From positions 23,055 to 87,054 of the forward strand of contig JASDRS010000011.1 in the NCBI GenBank assembly GCA_041441915.1: 64,000 nucleotides of DNA. The letters are read 5' to 3'. Made by a program: the position numbers and the translations under genes. The stretch is from UBA10365 sp041441915 (GTDB lineage: Bacteria; Pseudomonadota; Alphaproteobacteria; Rhodobacterales; Rhodobacteraceae). Below, in pieces: positions 42,721-49,741 of this stretch. The number at the start of each line of letters is the position of its first letter. Positions within the stretch are counted from its first letter, which is position 1. A model generated the notes under the pieces. The model worked only from the letters and a program-made list of their open reading frames with translations, ran no database searches and had not been told where the DNA came from.

Positions 42721-44028
42721 TTAAGAATCACCGTTTCGTTCGTTTTTCAAGCAAAGTGTTAATTTGTCTAGGAATAGGTCCAAATGCGCCATCGAAAATG
42801 TTAAAGGTGGTCGGATTTTAAGCGCAGAGCCGTCTTTGCGACTGGTTGAGATCAGAACACCATGTTGCGCCAACTGATTAACCAGGCGCGTTGCCCTTTC
42901 GGGGTCTGCCGCGCCATTTTGGTTGACTATATCGACCGCCACCATCAATCCGGCTGCCCGCACCACGCCAAAGCCCATGGTTTGGCGCAAAGCTTCGGCC
43001 ATGGCGCTACCAACCTTTTTGGAATTGGCAATCAGGTCTTGATTTTCTATCACGTCAAACACCGCATTTGCGGCGGCTATAGCCACGCTGTTGCCAGCAA
43101 ATGTGTTGAAATAGCGCGCCTTCATGCCGAAATTGGCAATTACCTCCGGCCGTAAAGCGAGCGCCGCAATGGGGTAGCCATTGCCCATAGGTTTGCCCAT
43201 TGTGACCATATCGGGTACAACCCCATGGCGCGCGAAACACCACATACCACTCCCCGTGCGCCCAAAGCCGGGTTGAACCTCATCTGCGATTACAAGGGCT
43301 TTAGCTTTATGCATGACGTTAAAGGCTGTGGCCAAAAAGCCCGCGGGTTCGGCTGCGACCCCGTCCGAGGTAAAAATACTGTCTATCAGCAAGGCCGCTG
43401 GTTTCACTCCCTTGGCTTGCATCTCTTTGAGGGCCGACGTGATGCGTTCCCCAAAGGCCAGACCGTCACCATCAATGGGGGGGGCAACGTACCAAGTATT
43501 TTTATAAGCTGGAACGCCTGCACCCAAGGATGGCGATAGCCCCGCAATCAGATGTGTGGTTCCGTGATAGGCATTGCTGGAAATGATCACCCCAGTGCCG
43601 CCTGTGGCATCAAAGGCCAATCGTAGTGCCAAGTCATTGGCTTCGGATCCAGAATTCGTAAACATTACATGGCCAATTTCAGAAGGAAAGCTGGCCACAA
43701 GCCGTTCGGCGAAGTCAATGGGTTCGGCCGTTAAATAGCGCGTATGGGTGCAAAGTCGCCCCGCCTGATCAGCAATGGCGTGGACCACATGAGGATGGCT
43801 ATGCCCGACTGAGGCCACATTGTTATAAACGTCCAAATATTTAGTACCATCGGCACCATAAAGCCAAACATCTTCTCCGCGCACCAGATGAAGTGGTCTC
43901 TGGTAAAACAGCCTATAAGCGGGTCCCATAACTTTGGCGCGCCGATTGATCAGGTCTTGATCGACCTTTGGCAAGTCTACAGCACCAAGTACATAAGCGT
44001 TAAGCATTGTCGATCCATTAGCACTCAT
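42721..44028 (-). CDS. Class III PLP enzyme, ethanolamine-phosphate / 5-phosphohydroxylysine phospho-lyase type
   Basis: The 435-residue protein has the class III aminotransferase fold: YLDVYNNVASVGHSHPHVV, FTNSGSEANDLALRLA, DEVQPGFGRTGSGMW and PLP lysine in VTMGKPMGNGYPIA. The NNVASVGHSHP and TRYLTAEPIDFAERL segments resemble ETNPPL and PHYKPL, which eliminate phosphate and ammonia from phosphorylated amino alcohols rather than transaminate. It overlaps the preceding kinase gene by 11 bases (an in-frame ATG at 44007 would avoid this). A kinase followed by such an enzyme is the known pairing for hydroxylysine or ethanolamine phosphate breakdown. A plain aminotransferase cannot be excluded. 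Confidence 0.82.
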   Translation of the reverse strand: MSANGSTMLNAYVLGAVDLPKVDQDLINRRAKVMGPAYRLFYQRPLHLVRGEDVWLYGADGTKYLDVYNNVASVGHSHPHVVHAIADQAGRLCTHTRYLTAEPIDFAERLVASFPSEIGHVMFTNSGSEANDLALRLAFDATGGTGVIISSNAYHGTTHLIAGLSPSLGAGVPAYKNTWYVAPPIDGDGLAFGERITSALKEMQAKGVKPAALLIDSIFTSDGVAAEPAGFLATAFNVMHKAKALVIADEVQPGFGRTGSGMWCFARHGVVPDMVTMGKPMGNGYPIAALALRPEVIANFGMKARYFNTFAGNSVAIAAANAVFDVIENQDLIANSKKVGSAMAEALRQTMGFGVVRAAGLMVAVDIVNQNGAADPERATRLVNQLAQHGVLISTSRKDGSALKIRPPLTFSMAHLDLFLDKLTLCLKNERNGDS

Positions 44029-45037
44029 TAATTTGGTTCCTTAAATAGACTATCGCGTCGGAGTGCGAGATATTGATCAACTGTAAAAGACCTTTGCGCG
44101 CCATAGGCTGATTGCGCAAAATATAGGCTGAATTTTCAGGATAGAGTGCGGCCCGCCAGGACGTGATGACCAAAGTCGTGCAAAGCCGTGCCATGATCAA
44201 AGCGGGCAGGGTGGCAAGTTCTATATCGCTTAAGGGGCGTAGCCGATGAAAGGCCACCACATATTGGCCAACACTTTCAAATGCATGGGCGCCAGAGGTC
44301 ACACAGTAAGCCGAAGCCACCGCCAGATCACAGGCCACTGGCGTGTAGACCATATCGCCAAAATCCAAAAAACCTGCGAACTGATCGGGGTCGTTGGGGC
44401 GCATGACCACATTATGGGGCTGGATATCATTATGCCCCCATTGGCGCGGCAGGTTTGCCAAAAGGGGCGCCACCTCGATTTCAAACCGCGCCAGCGCTTG
44501 GGTTACTGTGCCCTTTAGATCGGGTGGTAGGTGATCAAATTTTTGTTGAAGGGCTGCGGCATTTTGTACGTCCCATTGTAGATAGGGAGGCGGGCAGGTG
44601 GTGTGAAAGTCTGCCAAAGCGAGCACCATCTTTCCATGTGCCTCTGCAATTGTGGACCGCTGTTTGGCGCTTGGCGCGGTTTCATGCCAAGGCTGGCCCG
44701 CCACCCATGATAAAAGCCGTACAGTTTGACCTTTGAAGATTATTTCAGTCTTACCCTGAACGGTAAGCAGTACACGAGGAACCTGCACCGTCAGGTCTGT
44801 CGTTGCCAAATGTAAAAGCGCTTGGGTTTGCAAAAGTGTGGTTTCAAAGCTCTCGGCGGCATTTGCACATTTAAATACAAATTCAACATCAGTTCCACGC
44901 ATATAAAAATTCAAGTCACGCTCGGCATTCAAGGGAGCAACATCATCCACCGCGATCCCCCAATGGGTGTGAACAAGATCTGCGGCCAAGCTAGCCGCCA
45001 TTGTAGGTTTTTCGCCGCTTAAAACATCTGTTGGCAT
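44018..45037 (-). CDS. Aminoglycoside-phosphotransferase-fold small-molecule kinase (hydroxylysine/homoserine kinase type)
   Basis: A 339-residue APH-fold kinase. The catalytic loop reads WGHNDIQPHNVVMRP (HxDxxxxN) and the metal-binding motif GFLDFGDMVYTPVACDLA. Members phosphorylate hydroxyl groups of small amino compounds such as homoserine, 5-hydroxylysine (HYKK) or choline. Its end overlaps the phospho-lyase-type gene by 11 bases, so I infer that it makes the phosphorylated substrate for that enzyme. Antibiotic resistance is unlikely given this coupling. Confidence 0.83.
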   Translation of the reverse strand: MPTDVLSGEKPTMAASLAADLVHTHWGIAVDDVAPLNAERDLNFYMRGTDVEFVFKCANAAESFETTLLQTQALLHLATTDLTVQVPRVLLTVQGKTEIIFKGQTVRLLSWVAGQPWHETAPSAKQRSTIAEAHGKMVLALADFHTTCPPPYLQWDVQNAAALQQKFDHLPPDLKGTVTQALARFEIEVAPLLANLPRQWGHNDIQPHNVVMRPNDPDQFAGFLDFGDMVYTPVACDLAVASAYCVTSGAHAFESVGQYVVAFHRLRPLSDIELATLPALIMARLCTTLVITSWRAALYPENSAYILRNQPMARKGLLQLINISHSDAIVYLRNQINEC

Positions 45038-45126
45038 TTTAGCTCGCAGGGGACCATCTCGTGTAAAGGCTAACGGCCGGGGCCGGCGCTTGCAATTGAT
45101 TATGCTGCCTTAGTCAAGTCAGCTTG

Positions 45127-45891
45127 TCACGACGCGGTCCAACCTCCATCAATCAATAACGAGGTGCCCGTCATCATAGCCGCAGCGTCCGAAGCCATGA
45201 AGACTACGGCCCCCATCAGATCTTCGACCTCGGCAATCCTGCCTAGTTTGATCTGATCTTCAATCCATTTGCGCCGTTCGGGAATGGACAGGGTTTGTTC
45301 GGCCAGCGGGGTTCGGGTAAAGGTCGGGCATAAGGTATTCACGCGTATCTTGCGGGGCCCCCACTCAACGGCCATGGCTTTAGTCATGCCCTCAAGCGCA
45401 TGTTTTGTCGCGCAGTAAACCGCTCTGTCAATGCCGCCTACATGGCCCATTTGCGAGGAAATATTTATCAAGGAACCGGGTCTTTGCGCGTCCATTAGGC
45501 CCTTGGCCACGGCGCGGGTTAGGAAATAGGCGGCCTTGACGTTGACATTGGTCACTGCGTCATAATCGGTGGTGCTAGTTTGCAGCGCTGGGCTGTGGCG
45601 CGCCAGACCTGCGGAGTTTACCAAAATGTCAAAGGGTTCCAACGTGTCAAGCGCGGTTTCTAAAGCTTCAGTCTCGCAGATGTCTAGGGCCAGACACTCG
45701 GCATTAAGCCCCTCGGCCTGCAGTTCTGCTTGCAAAATGGCGAGATTGTGAGCTTGGCGGGCTAGTAGGGTCACTTTGGCTCCTGCTTGGGCCAGCGCCA
45801 CCGCGCAGGCTCGCCCGATGCCGCTTGACGCACCCGCAACCAGAGCGCGCCGCCCTTCTAGGCGAAAAGAGGGAGTTTTGGGCAGGGGCAA
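45127..45891 (-). CDS. Short-chain dehydrogenase/reductase
   Basis: A 254-residue NAD(P)-dependent SDR with the cofactor motif VAGASSGIGRACAVALA, catalytic Ser in NISSQMGHVGG and YCATKHALEG (YxxxK). The open frame extends to 46029, but that part lies inside the upstream gene. A TTG at 45891 has an ideal GAGGAG site seven bases upstream and follows the upstream stop by one base, so I choose it. It is coupled to the histidinol-dehydrogenase-like gene and presumably oxidises a secondary or primary alcohol of the same substrate. In known hps loci a separate dehydrogenase performs the first step in dihydroxypropanesulfonate oxidation. Confidence 0.85.
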   Translation of the reverse strand: MPLPKTPSFRLEGRRALVAGASSGIGRACAVALAQAGAKVTLLARQAHNLAILQAELQAEGLNAECLALDICETEALETALDTLEPFDILVNSAGLARHSPALQTSTTDYDAVTNVNVKAAYFLTRAVAKGLMDAQRPGSLINISSQMGHVGGIDRAVYCATKHALEGMTKAMAVEWGPRKIRVNTLCPTFTRTPLAEQTLSIPERRKWIEDQIKLGRIAEVEDLMGAVVFMASDAAAMMTGTSLLIDGGWTAS

Positions 45892-45892
45892 A

Positions 45893-47218
45893 TCAGTTCT
45901 CCTCAAGCGGTTGGGCGGCAGTGCCATAAGGAATGTTGCGCCCGCCATAGCGGCGCAGGCGGATATTGCATTGCTCGGCATGGCCCACAAAGCCTTCCAG
46001 CATACAAAGCCGTGATCCGTATTCGCCAATCATAGTAGCCGCAGCATCGGTAGTGATGCGCTGATAGCTGTGGGTTTTTAGGAATTTACCTACCCAAAGC
46101 CCACCTGTATAACGCCCTGCCTTTTTGGTGGGCAGGGTGTGATTAGTGCCAATGACTTTATCGCCATTTGCGACATTGGTGCGCATGCCCATGAACAAAG
46201 CACCATAAGACTGCATATGCTCTAAAAACCAATCATCACATTTTGTCATGACCTGCACATGTTCATAGGCCATTTCATTGGCGACCAGTAACATTTCTTC
46301 GTAGCTTTCACATAGGATTACGTCGCCATAATCTCGCCAACTTACAGAAGCGGTGTCAGCTGTGGGAAGAATTTTAAGTAAGCGTTCAATTTCTACCAGT
46401 GTTGCTTCGGCCAAGCGGCGGGAGTTGGTGATCAGGCAGGCAGGCGAATTATAGCCATGTTCTGCTTGCCCCAAAAGGTCAGTGGCACAAAGTTCGCCGT
46501 CTGCTGTGTCATCACAAAGCAACATTGTTTCGGTAGGTCCTGCGAAAAGATCAATACCTACGCGCCCATAAAGCTGGCGTTTGGCTTCGGCGACATAGGC
46601 ATTACCTGGGCCTACCAGCATATGCACGGGCTCTATTGTTTCGGTGCCAAGGGCCATTGCGCCCACTGCTTGCATGCCGCCTAAGACGTAAATCTCATGG
46701 GCCCCGCCTAAATGCATGGCCGCTACAATGGCTGGGTGGGGTTCGCCATTCACGGGTGGGGCAGATGCCACAATGCGCGGCACGCCAGCTACGGTGGCGC
46801 TTAGCACTGACATATGTGCCGATGCCACCATTGGAAATTTCCCCCCCGGCACATAGCAGCCCACAGACTGTACCGGAATGTTTCGATGCCCAAGGATCAC
46901 TCCAGGCATGGTTTCGACTTCTACATCTATCATGGAGCCTCGCTGGACTTTCGCGAAATTTTTGATTTGCGTTTGGGCAAATTTAATGTCTTCCATATCT
47001 CGGGTGGACACTTTTTGCATCAAAGCTTCGATTTCTGATGTCCCAAGCTGGAAATTTGGGCGTTCAAATTTGTCAAATTGAAGTGACAAAGAACGCACCG
47101 CTATATCGCCGTCGTTTTTGATTCGCGACAATGTGGCTTCGACAGTTTCGCGAATGAGGGCATCATCAATGGCTTTATCAGCTTCTGATCTGCCAGATTT
47201 CAGATGAGTAACGGTCAT
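45893..47218 (-). CDS. Histidinol dehydrogenase family protein (possibly sulfopropanediol 3-dehydrogenase, HpsN-like)
   Basis: A 441-residue NAD- and zinc-dependent four-electron alcohol dehydrogenase. Family motifs: VGCYVPGGKFPMVASAHM, VGPGNAYVAEAKRQLYG, GIDLFAGPTETMLL, LLGQAEHGYNSPACLI (zinc/catalytic His) and GTNHTLPTKKAGRYTGGLWV. No other his gene is nearby, so it is not biosynthetic HisD. In roseobacters such paralogues occur beside a TRAP transporter, and one of them, HpsN, oxidises dihydroxypropanesulfonate-derived alcohol to sulfolactate. The adjacent SDR and divergent TRAP genes fit that picture, but the substrate is inferred from context only. Confidence 0.85.
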   Translation of the reverse strand: MTVTHLKSGRSEADKAIDDALIRETVEATLSRIKNDGDIAVRSLSLQFDKFERPNFQLGTSEIEALMQKVSTRDMEDIKFAQTQIKNFAKVQRGSMIDVEVETMPGVILGHRNIPVQSVGCYVPGGKFPMVASAHMSVLSATVAGVPRIVASAPPVNGEPHPAIVAAMHLGGAHEIYVLGGMQAVGAMALGTETIEPVHMLVGPGNAYVAEAKRQLYGRVGIDLFAGPTETMLLCDDTADGELCATDLLGQAEHGYNSPACLITNSRRLAEATLVEIERLLKILPTADTASVSWRDYGDVILCESYEEMLLVANEMAYEHVQVMTKCDDWFLEHMQSYGALFMGMRTNVANGDKVIGTNHTLPTKKAGRYTGGLWVGKFLKTHSYQRITTDAAATMIGEYGSRLCMLEGFVGHAEQCNIRLRRYGGRNIPYGTAAQPLEEN

Positions 47219-47586
47219 GCGCTGTTCCTTAAATTTTAAGAAAAGAAGAGGTAAATTGGTATTTTGAGCAAGTTGGGTTGAATTTTCATATACTCTGTTT
47301 TTTGCAAAGGAAAGGCTCAGGCTTTCATAGAAATTGACTAGGAGCCTGATTCTCTACGCCGCCCTAGTGTGGTATTTGGCCATTTAACAAATTTGTCTGC
47401 CTATTCTATATATATTTTGGCCCAAAATAGCTCCACTTTTGTGCAGTCACAGCTTATTTTGGTCTTTTGGTAAATAAGTATAACCAATCATCCTTGCTTG
47501 CGGCAGGGAAACGATTAATAAACTCTTACGGATTTAGTCTTTTGGTATATCATTAGACTTTATGGAAAAATTTAGTGGAGGAAATA
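47219..47586. promoter_or_regulatory. Divergent promoter region with palindrome and direct repeats
   Basis: This 368-bp spacer separates the catabolic pair from the TRAP genes. ATTTTGG-C-CCAAAAT (47415-47429) is a 15-bp palindrome. GTCTTTTGGTA occurs twice as an exact 11-bp direct repeat, at 47462-47472 and 47537-47547. Both features suggest binding sites for a regulator not encoded in the window. A strong GGAGGAAATA site precedes dctP. Confidence 0.55.
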
Positions 47587-48681
47587 ATGAAAAGACGTGA
47601 TTTCATAACAAAAGCGGCGCTCGGCACAACGGCAGCTGCTTTGGCAACACCAGCTTTGGCAGGCAGCCACGGTGAAACAAAAACGATGACAATTGTTTCT
47701 ACTTGGCCGCGCGACTTTCCAGGTTTAGGTACGTCGGCACAACGCTTTGCGGAGCGCGTTACCAATCTTTCAAATGGTGCCATCACAACTGAGTACTTCG
47801 CCGCTGGCGAACGTGTGCAGGCGTTTGATTCGTTTGACGAAGTTGCTTCAGGAAATTCGCAAGCTTACATTGGGGCTGACTATTACTGGACAGGCAAGCA
47901 CCCTGCCTACGCGTTCTTTACGTCAGTGCCATTTGGTATGACCCACTCAGAGCATTCTGCCTGGATCAAATTTGGTGGCGGTCAAGCTCTGTGGGATAAA
48001 CTCTCGGGCGACTTTGGCATAAAGCCATTGTTGGTTGGTGCCACTGGTACGCAAGCTGGCGGCTGGTTCAATAAAGAAATCAACTCCGGAGACGACTTCA
48101 AAGGTCTGAAAATGCGTATTCCAGGCCTGGGCGGTAACGTTCTGGTGAAATTGGGTGCCTCGACGGTATCTTTGCCAGGTGGTCAGATTTATGAAAACCT
48201 TGTTTCGGGTTCGATTGACGCGACCGAGTGGGTTGGCCCATACAATGACTACTTCATGAAGTTTTATGAAGCCGCTAAGTACTACTACACTGGCGGTATG
48301 CACGAGCCTGGTTCTGATTTAACTTTGGGCATGAATAAAGCTTGGTGGGATTCTCTTTCTGAATGGGAGCAATCAATCATCAATGCGGCTGCGGACCAAG
48401 AAGCATCAGCAATGTATGAAGAAGCCATTGCATTGAACGGACCTTACCTGACCAAATTGGTAGAAGAGGAAGGCGTTCAAGTTAGATCGTTCAACGACGA
48501 AACTTGGGATGCATTCTATGGTGCTTGGGAAGAAGTTCTCGAAGAAACCAGGGCTCATTCGCCATTGGCTGCTGAAATTGCTGATGCGTATACTGCAGCG
48601 ATCATAAGCGAAGGCGGTTTCCTTGCTAAATTCGAGACCCAATTCGTCAAACAGCGCAACCGCGTAATGGGCTTGGATTAA
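47587..48681 (+). CDS. dctP: TRAP transporter substrate-binding protein (DctP)
   Basis: This periplasmic receptor of a sodium-driven TRAP importer has 364 residues. It begins with a twin-arginine-like signal, MKRRDFITKAALGTTAAALA, cleaved after PALA, so it may be exported folded. The mature protein shows MTIVSTWPRDFPGLGTSAQR and the substrate carboxylate-binding region GLKMRIPGLGG, typical of the DctP subgroup for hydroxy or keto acids. The start is ATG 47587 behind GGAGGAAATA. A terminator-like hairpin follows it, allowing more receptor than membrane subunits. Confidence 0.93.
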   Translation: MKRRDFITKAALGTTAAALATPALAGSHGETKTMTIVSTWPRDFPGLGTSAQRFAERVTNLSNGAITTEYFAAGERVQAFDSFDEVASGNSQAYIGADYYWTGKHPAYAFFTSVPFGMTHSEHSAWIKFGGGQALWDKLSGDFGIKPLLVGATGTQAGGWFNKEINSGDDFKGLKMRIPGLGGNVLVKLGASTVSLPGGQIYENLVSGSIDATEWVGPYNDYFMKFYEAAKYYYTGGMHEPGSDLTLGMNKAWWDSLSEWEQSIINAAADQEASAMYEEAIALNGPYLTKLVEEEGVQVRSFNDETWDAFYGAWEEVLEETRAHSPLAAEIADAYTAAIISEGGFLAKFETQFVKQRNRVMGLD

Positions 48682-48700
48682 TTTTTTCTGGCTAGAAGGT

Positions 48701-48730
48701 GGAGAGCAGGTTTTTTTGCTCTCCATTTTT
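48701..48730 (+). terminator. Hairpin attenuator between dctP and dctQ
   Basis: GGAGAGCA and TGCTCTCC form an 8-bp stem around a T-rich 8-base loop, followed by ATTTTTATTT. Its position behind dctP suggests partial termination that lowers expression of the membrane subunits relative to the receptor. Confidence 0.65.
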
Positions 48731-48758
48731 ATTTCTACTAATTCTTTGGAGCTAAATC

Positions 48759-49733
48759 ATGAGTGATCGAGGCTTGTCGTGGCCGACCACAATATCAGCA
48801 CGTCTATTCGGATGGGCAGTCTTGGCCACTTTGTTGGCTTTTTTGATCAACAATATTTTGATGGTTGCCTTTGATTTTCCTAGCATCACTTTTGCGGATG
48901 GCATTCAAAGCGCCAATTTTATTCAGATCGCTATTTACATGGTGGGTCTCGTATTTGCCGTTTCCTTTGTGCTTTCTCGCCCAGAAACCACACTACGCCA
49001 AGATGCAGCCCAAATCCATCTGATTAACCTTTTCATTATTCGCAGCTGTTTCTGGATTGTTTTGTTAACCGGAACCGTGGACGGGCTATTGAGCTTTATG
49101 CGTGTCGAAAACCTTTTGATATATTTTATGGATAAGTCTACCGCCGCAAGCATGGGCTATCCAAATTTTGTTGTGCCTTACGTACATGCACCTTTGCTTA
49201 TCATTGGTATCTTACTCGGTATATTTACACGTACTTTAGGCTTTAGCTGGCTCGCACTCCTTATTGTTTCTGCAGAACTCATGATCGTTATTACGCGCTT
49301 TGTGTTTTCTTATGAACAAGCTTTGATGGGGGATTTAGTGCGATATTGGTATGCGGCTTTGTTTCTATTTGCCTCCGCTTATACGCTTTACGATGAAGGC
49401 CATGTGCGCGTTGACTTGCTTTACACAACTTTCTCGCGCCGAGCTAAAGGGCGCACAAACTCCATTGGTTGTGTTTTGTGGGGAGGTGCCACGTGTGCCG
49501 TGATTTTAGTCATTGGCATGGGATCGAAGCAATCAATAATTAACAGCCCTATCTCTGTTTTTGAAGTTTCGCAGGCAGGCAATATTGGAATGTTTATCAA
49601 ATACCAAATGGCCGCTTTCTTGGCTATATTTGCTGGTACGATGCTTATTCAATTCGTGTCTTATTTTCTTGAATCTGTGGCAGACTTAAAAAATGAGCCT
49701 GGTGCGCGCGACACACATGCCGTTGTCCAGTGA
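48759..49733 (+). CDS. dctQ: TRAP transporter small permease (DctQ), long form
   Basis: The small membrane subunit of the TRAP importer. At 324 residues it is nearly twice the usual 160-200. Hydrophobic segments begin at residues 14-35 (FGWAVLATLLAFLINNILMV) and 49-69, with others spread to the C-terminus. The final half (YWYAALFLFASAYTLYDEGH VRVDLLY region, from about residue 200) is the recognisable DctQ core, so the first half is an added membrane domain. TTGGAGC precedes the ATG. It ends eight bases before dctM. Confidence 0.82.
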   Translation: MSDRGLSWPTTISARLFGWAVLATLLAFLINNILMVAFDFPSITFADGIQSANFIQIAIYMVGLVFAVSFVLSRPETTLRQDAAQIHLINLFIIRSCFWIVLLTGTVDGLLSFMRVENLLIYFMDKSTAASMGYPNFVVPYVHAPLLIIGILLGIFTRTLGFSWLALLIVSAELMIVITRFVFSYEQALMGDLVRYWYAALFLFASAYTLYDEGHVRVDLLYTTFSRRAKGRTNSIGCVLWGGATCAVILVIGMGSKQSIINSPISVFEVSQAGNIGMFIKYQMAAFLAIFAGTMLIQFVSYFLESVADLKNEPGARDTHAVVQ

Positions 49734-49741
49734 GGTAAATT

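Noticed and set aside
44018..45037. Aminoglycoside resistance gene
   Set aside because: The APH fold is shared by many metabolic kinases, and the gene overlaps a phospho-lyase-type PLP enzyme gene.
45892..46029. N-terminal extension of the SDR by 46 codons
   Set aside because: It lies entirely inside the histidinol-dehydrogenase-like gene. The TTG at 45891 with GAGGAG seven bases upstream gives a normal SDR N-terminus.
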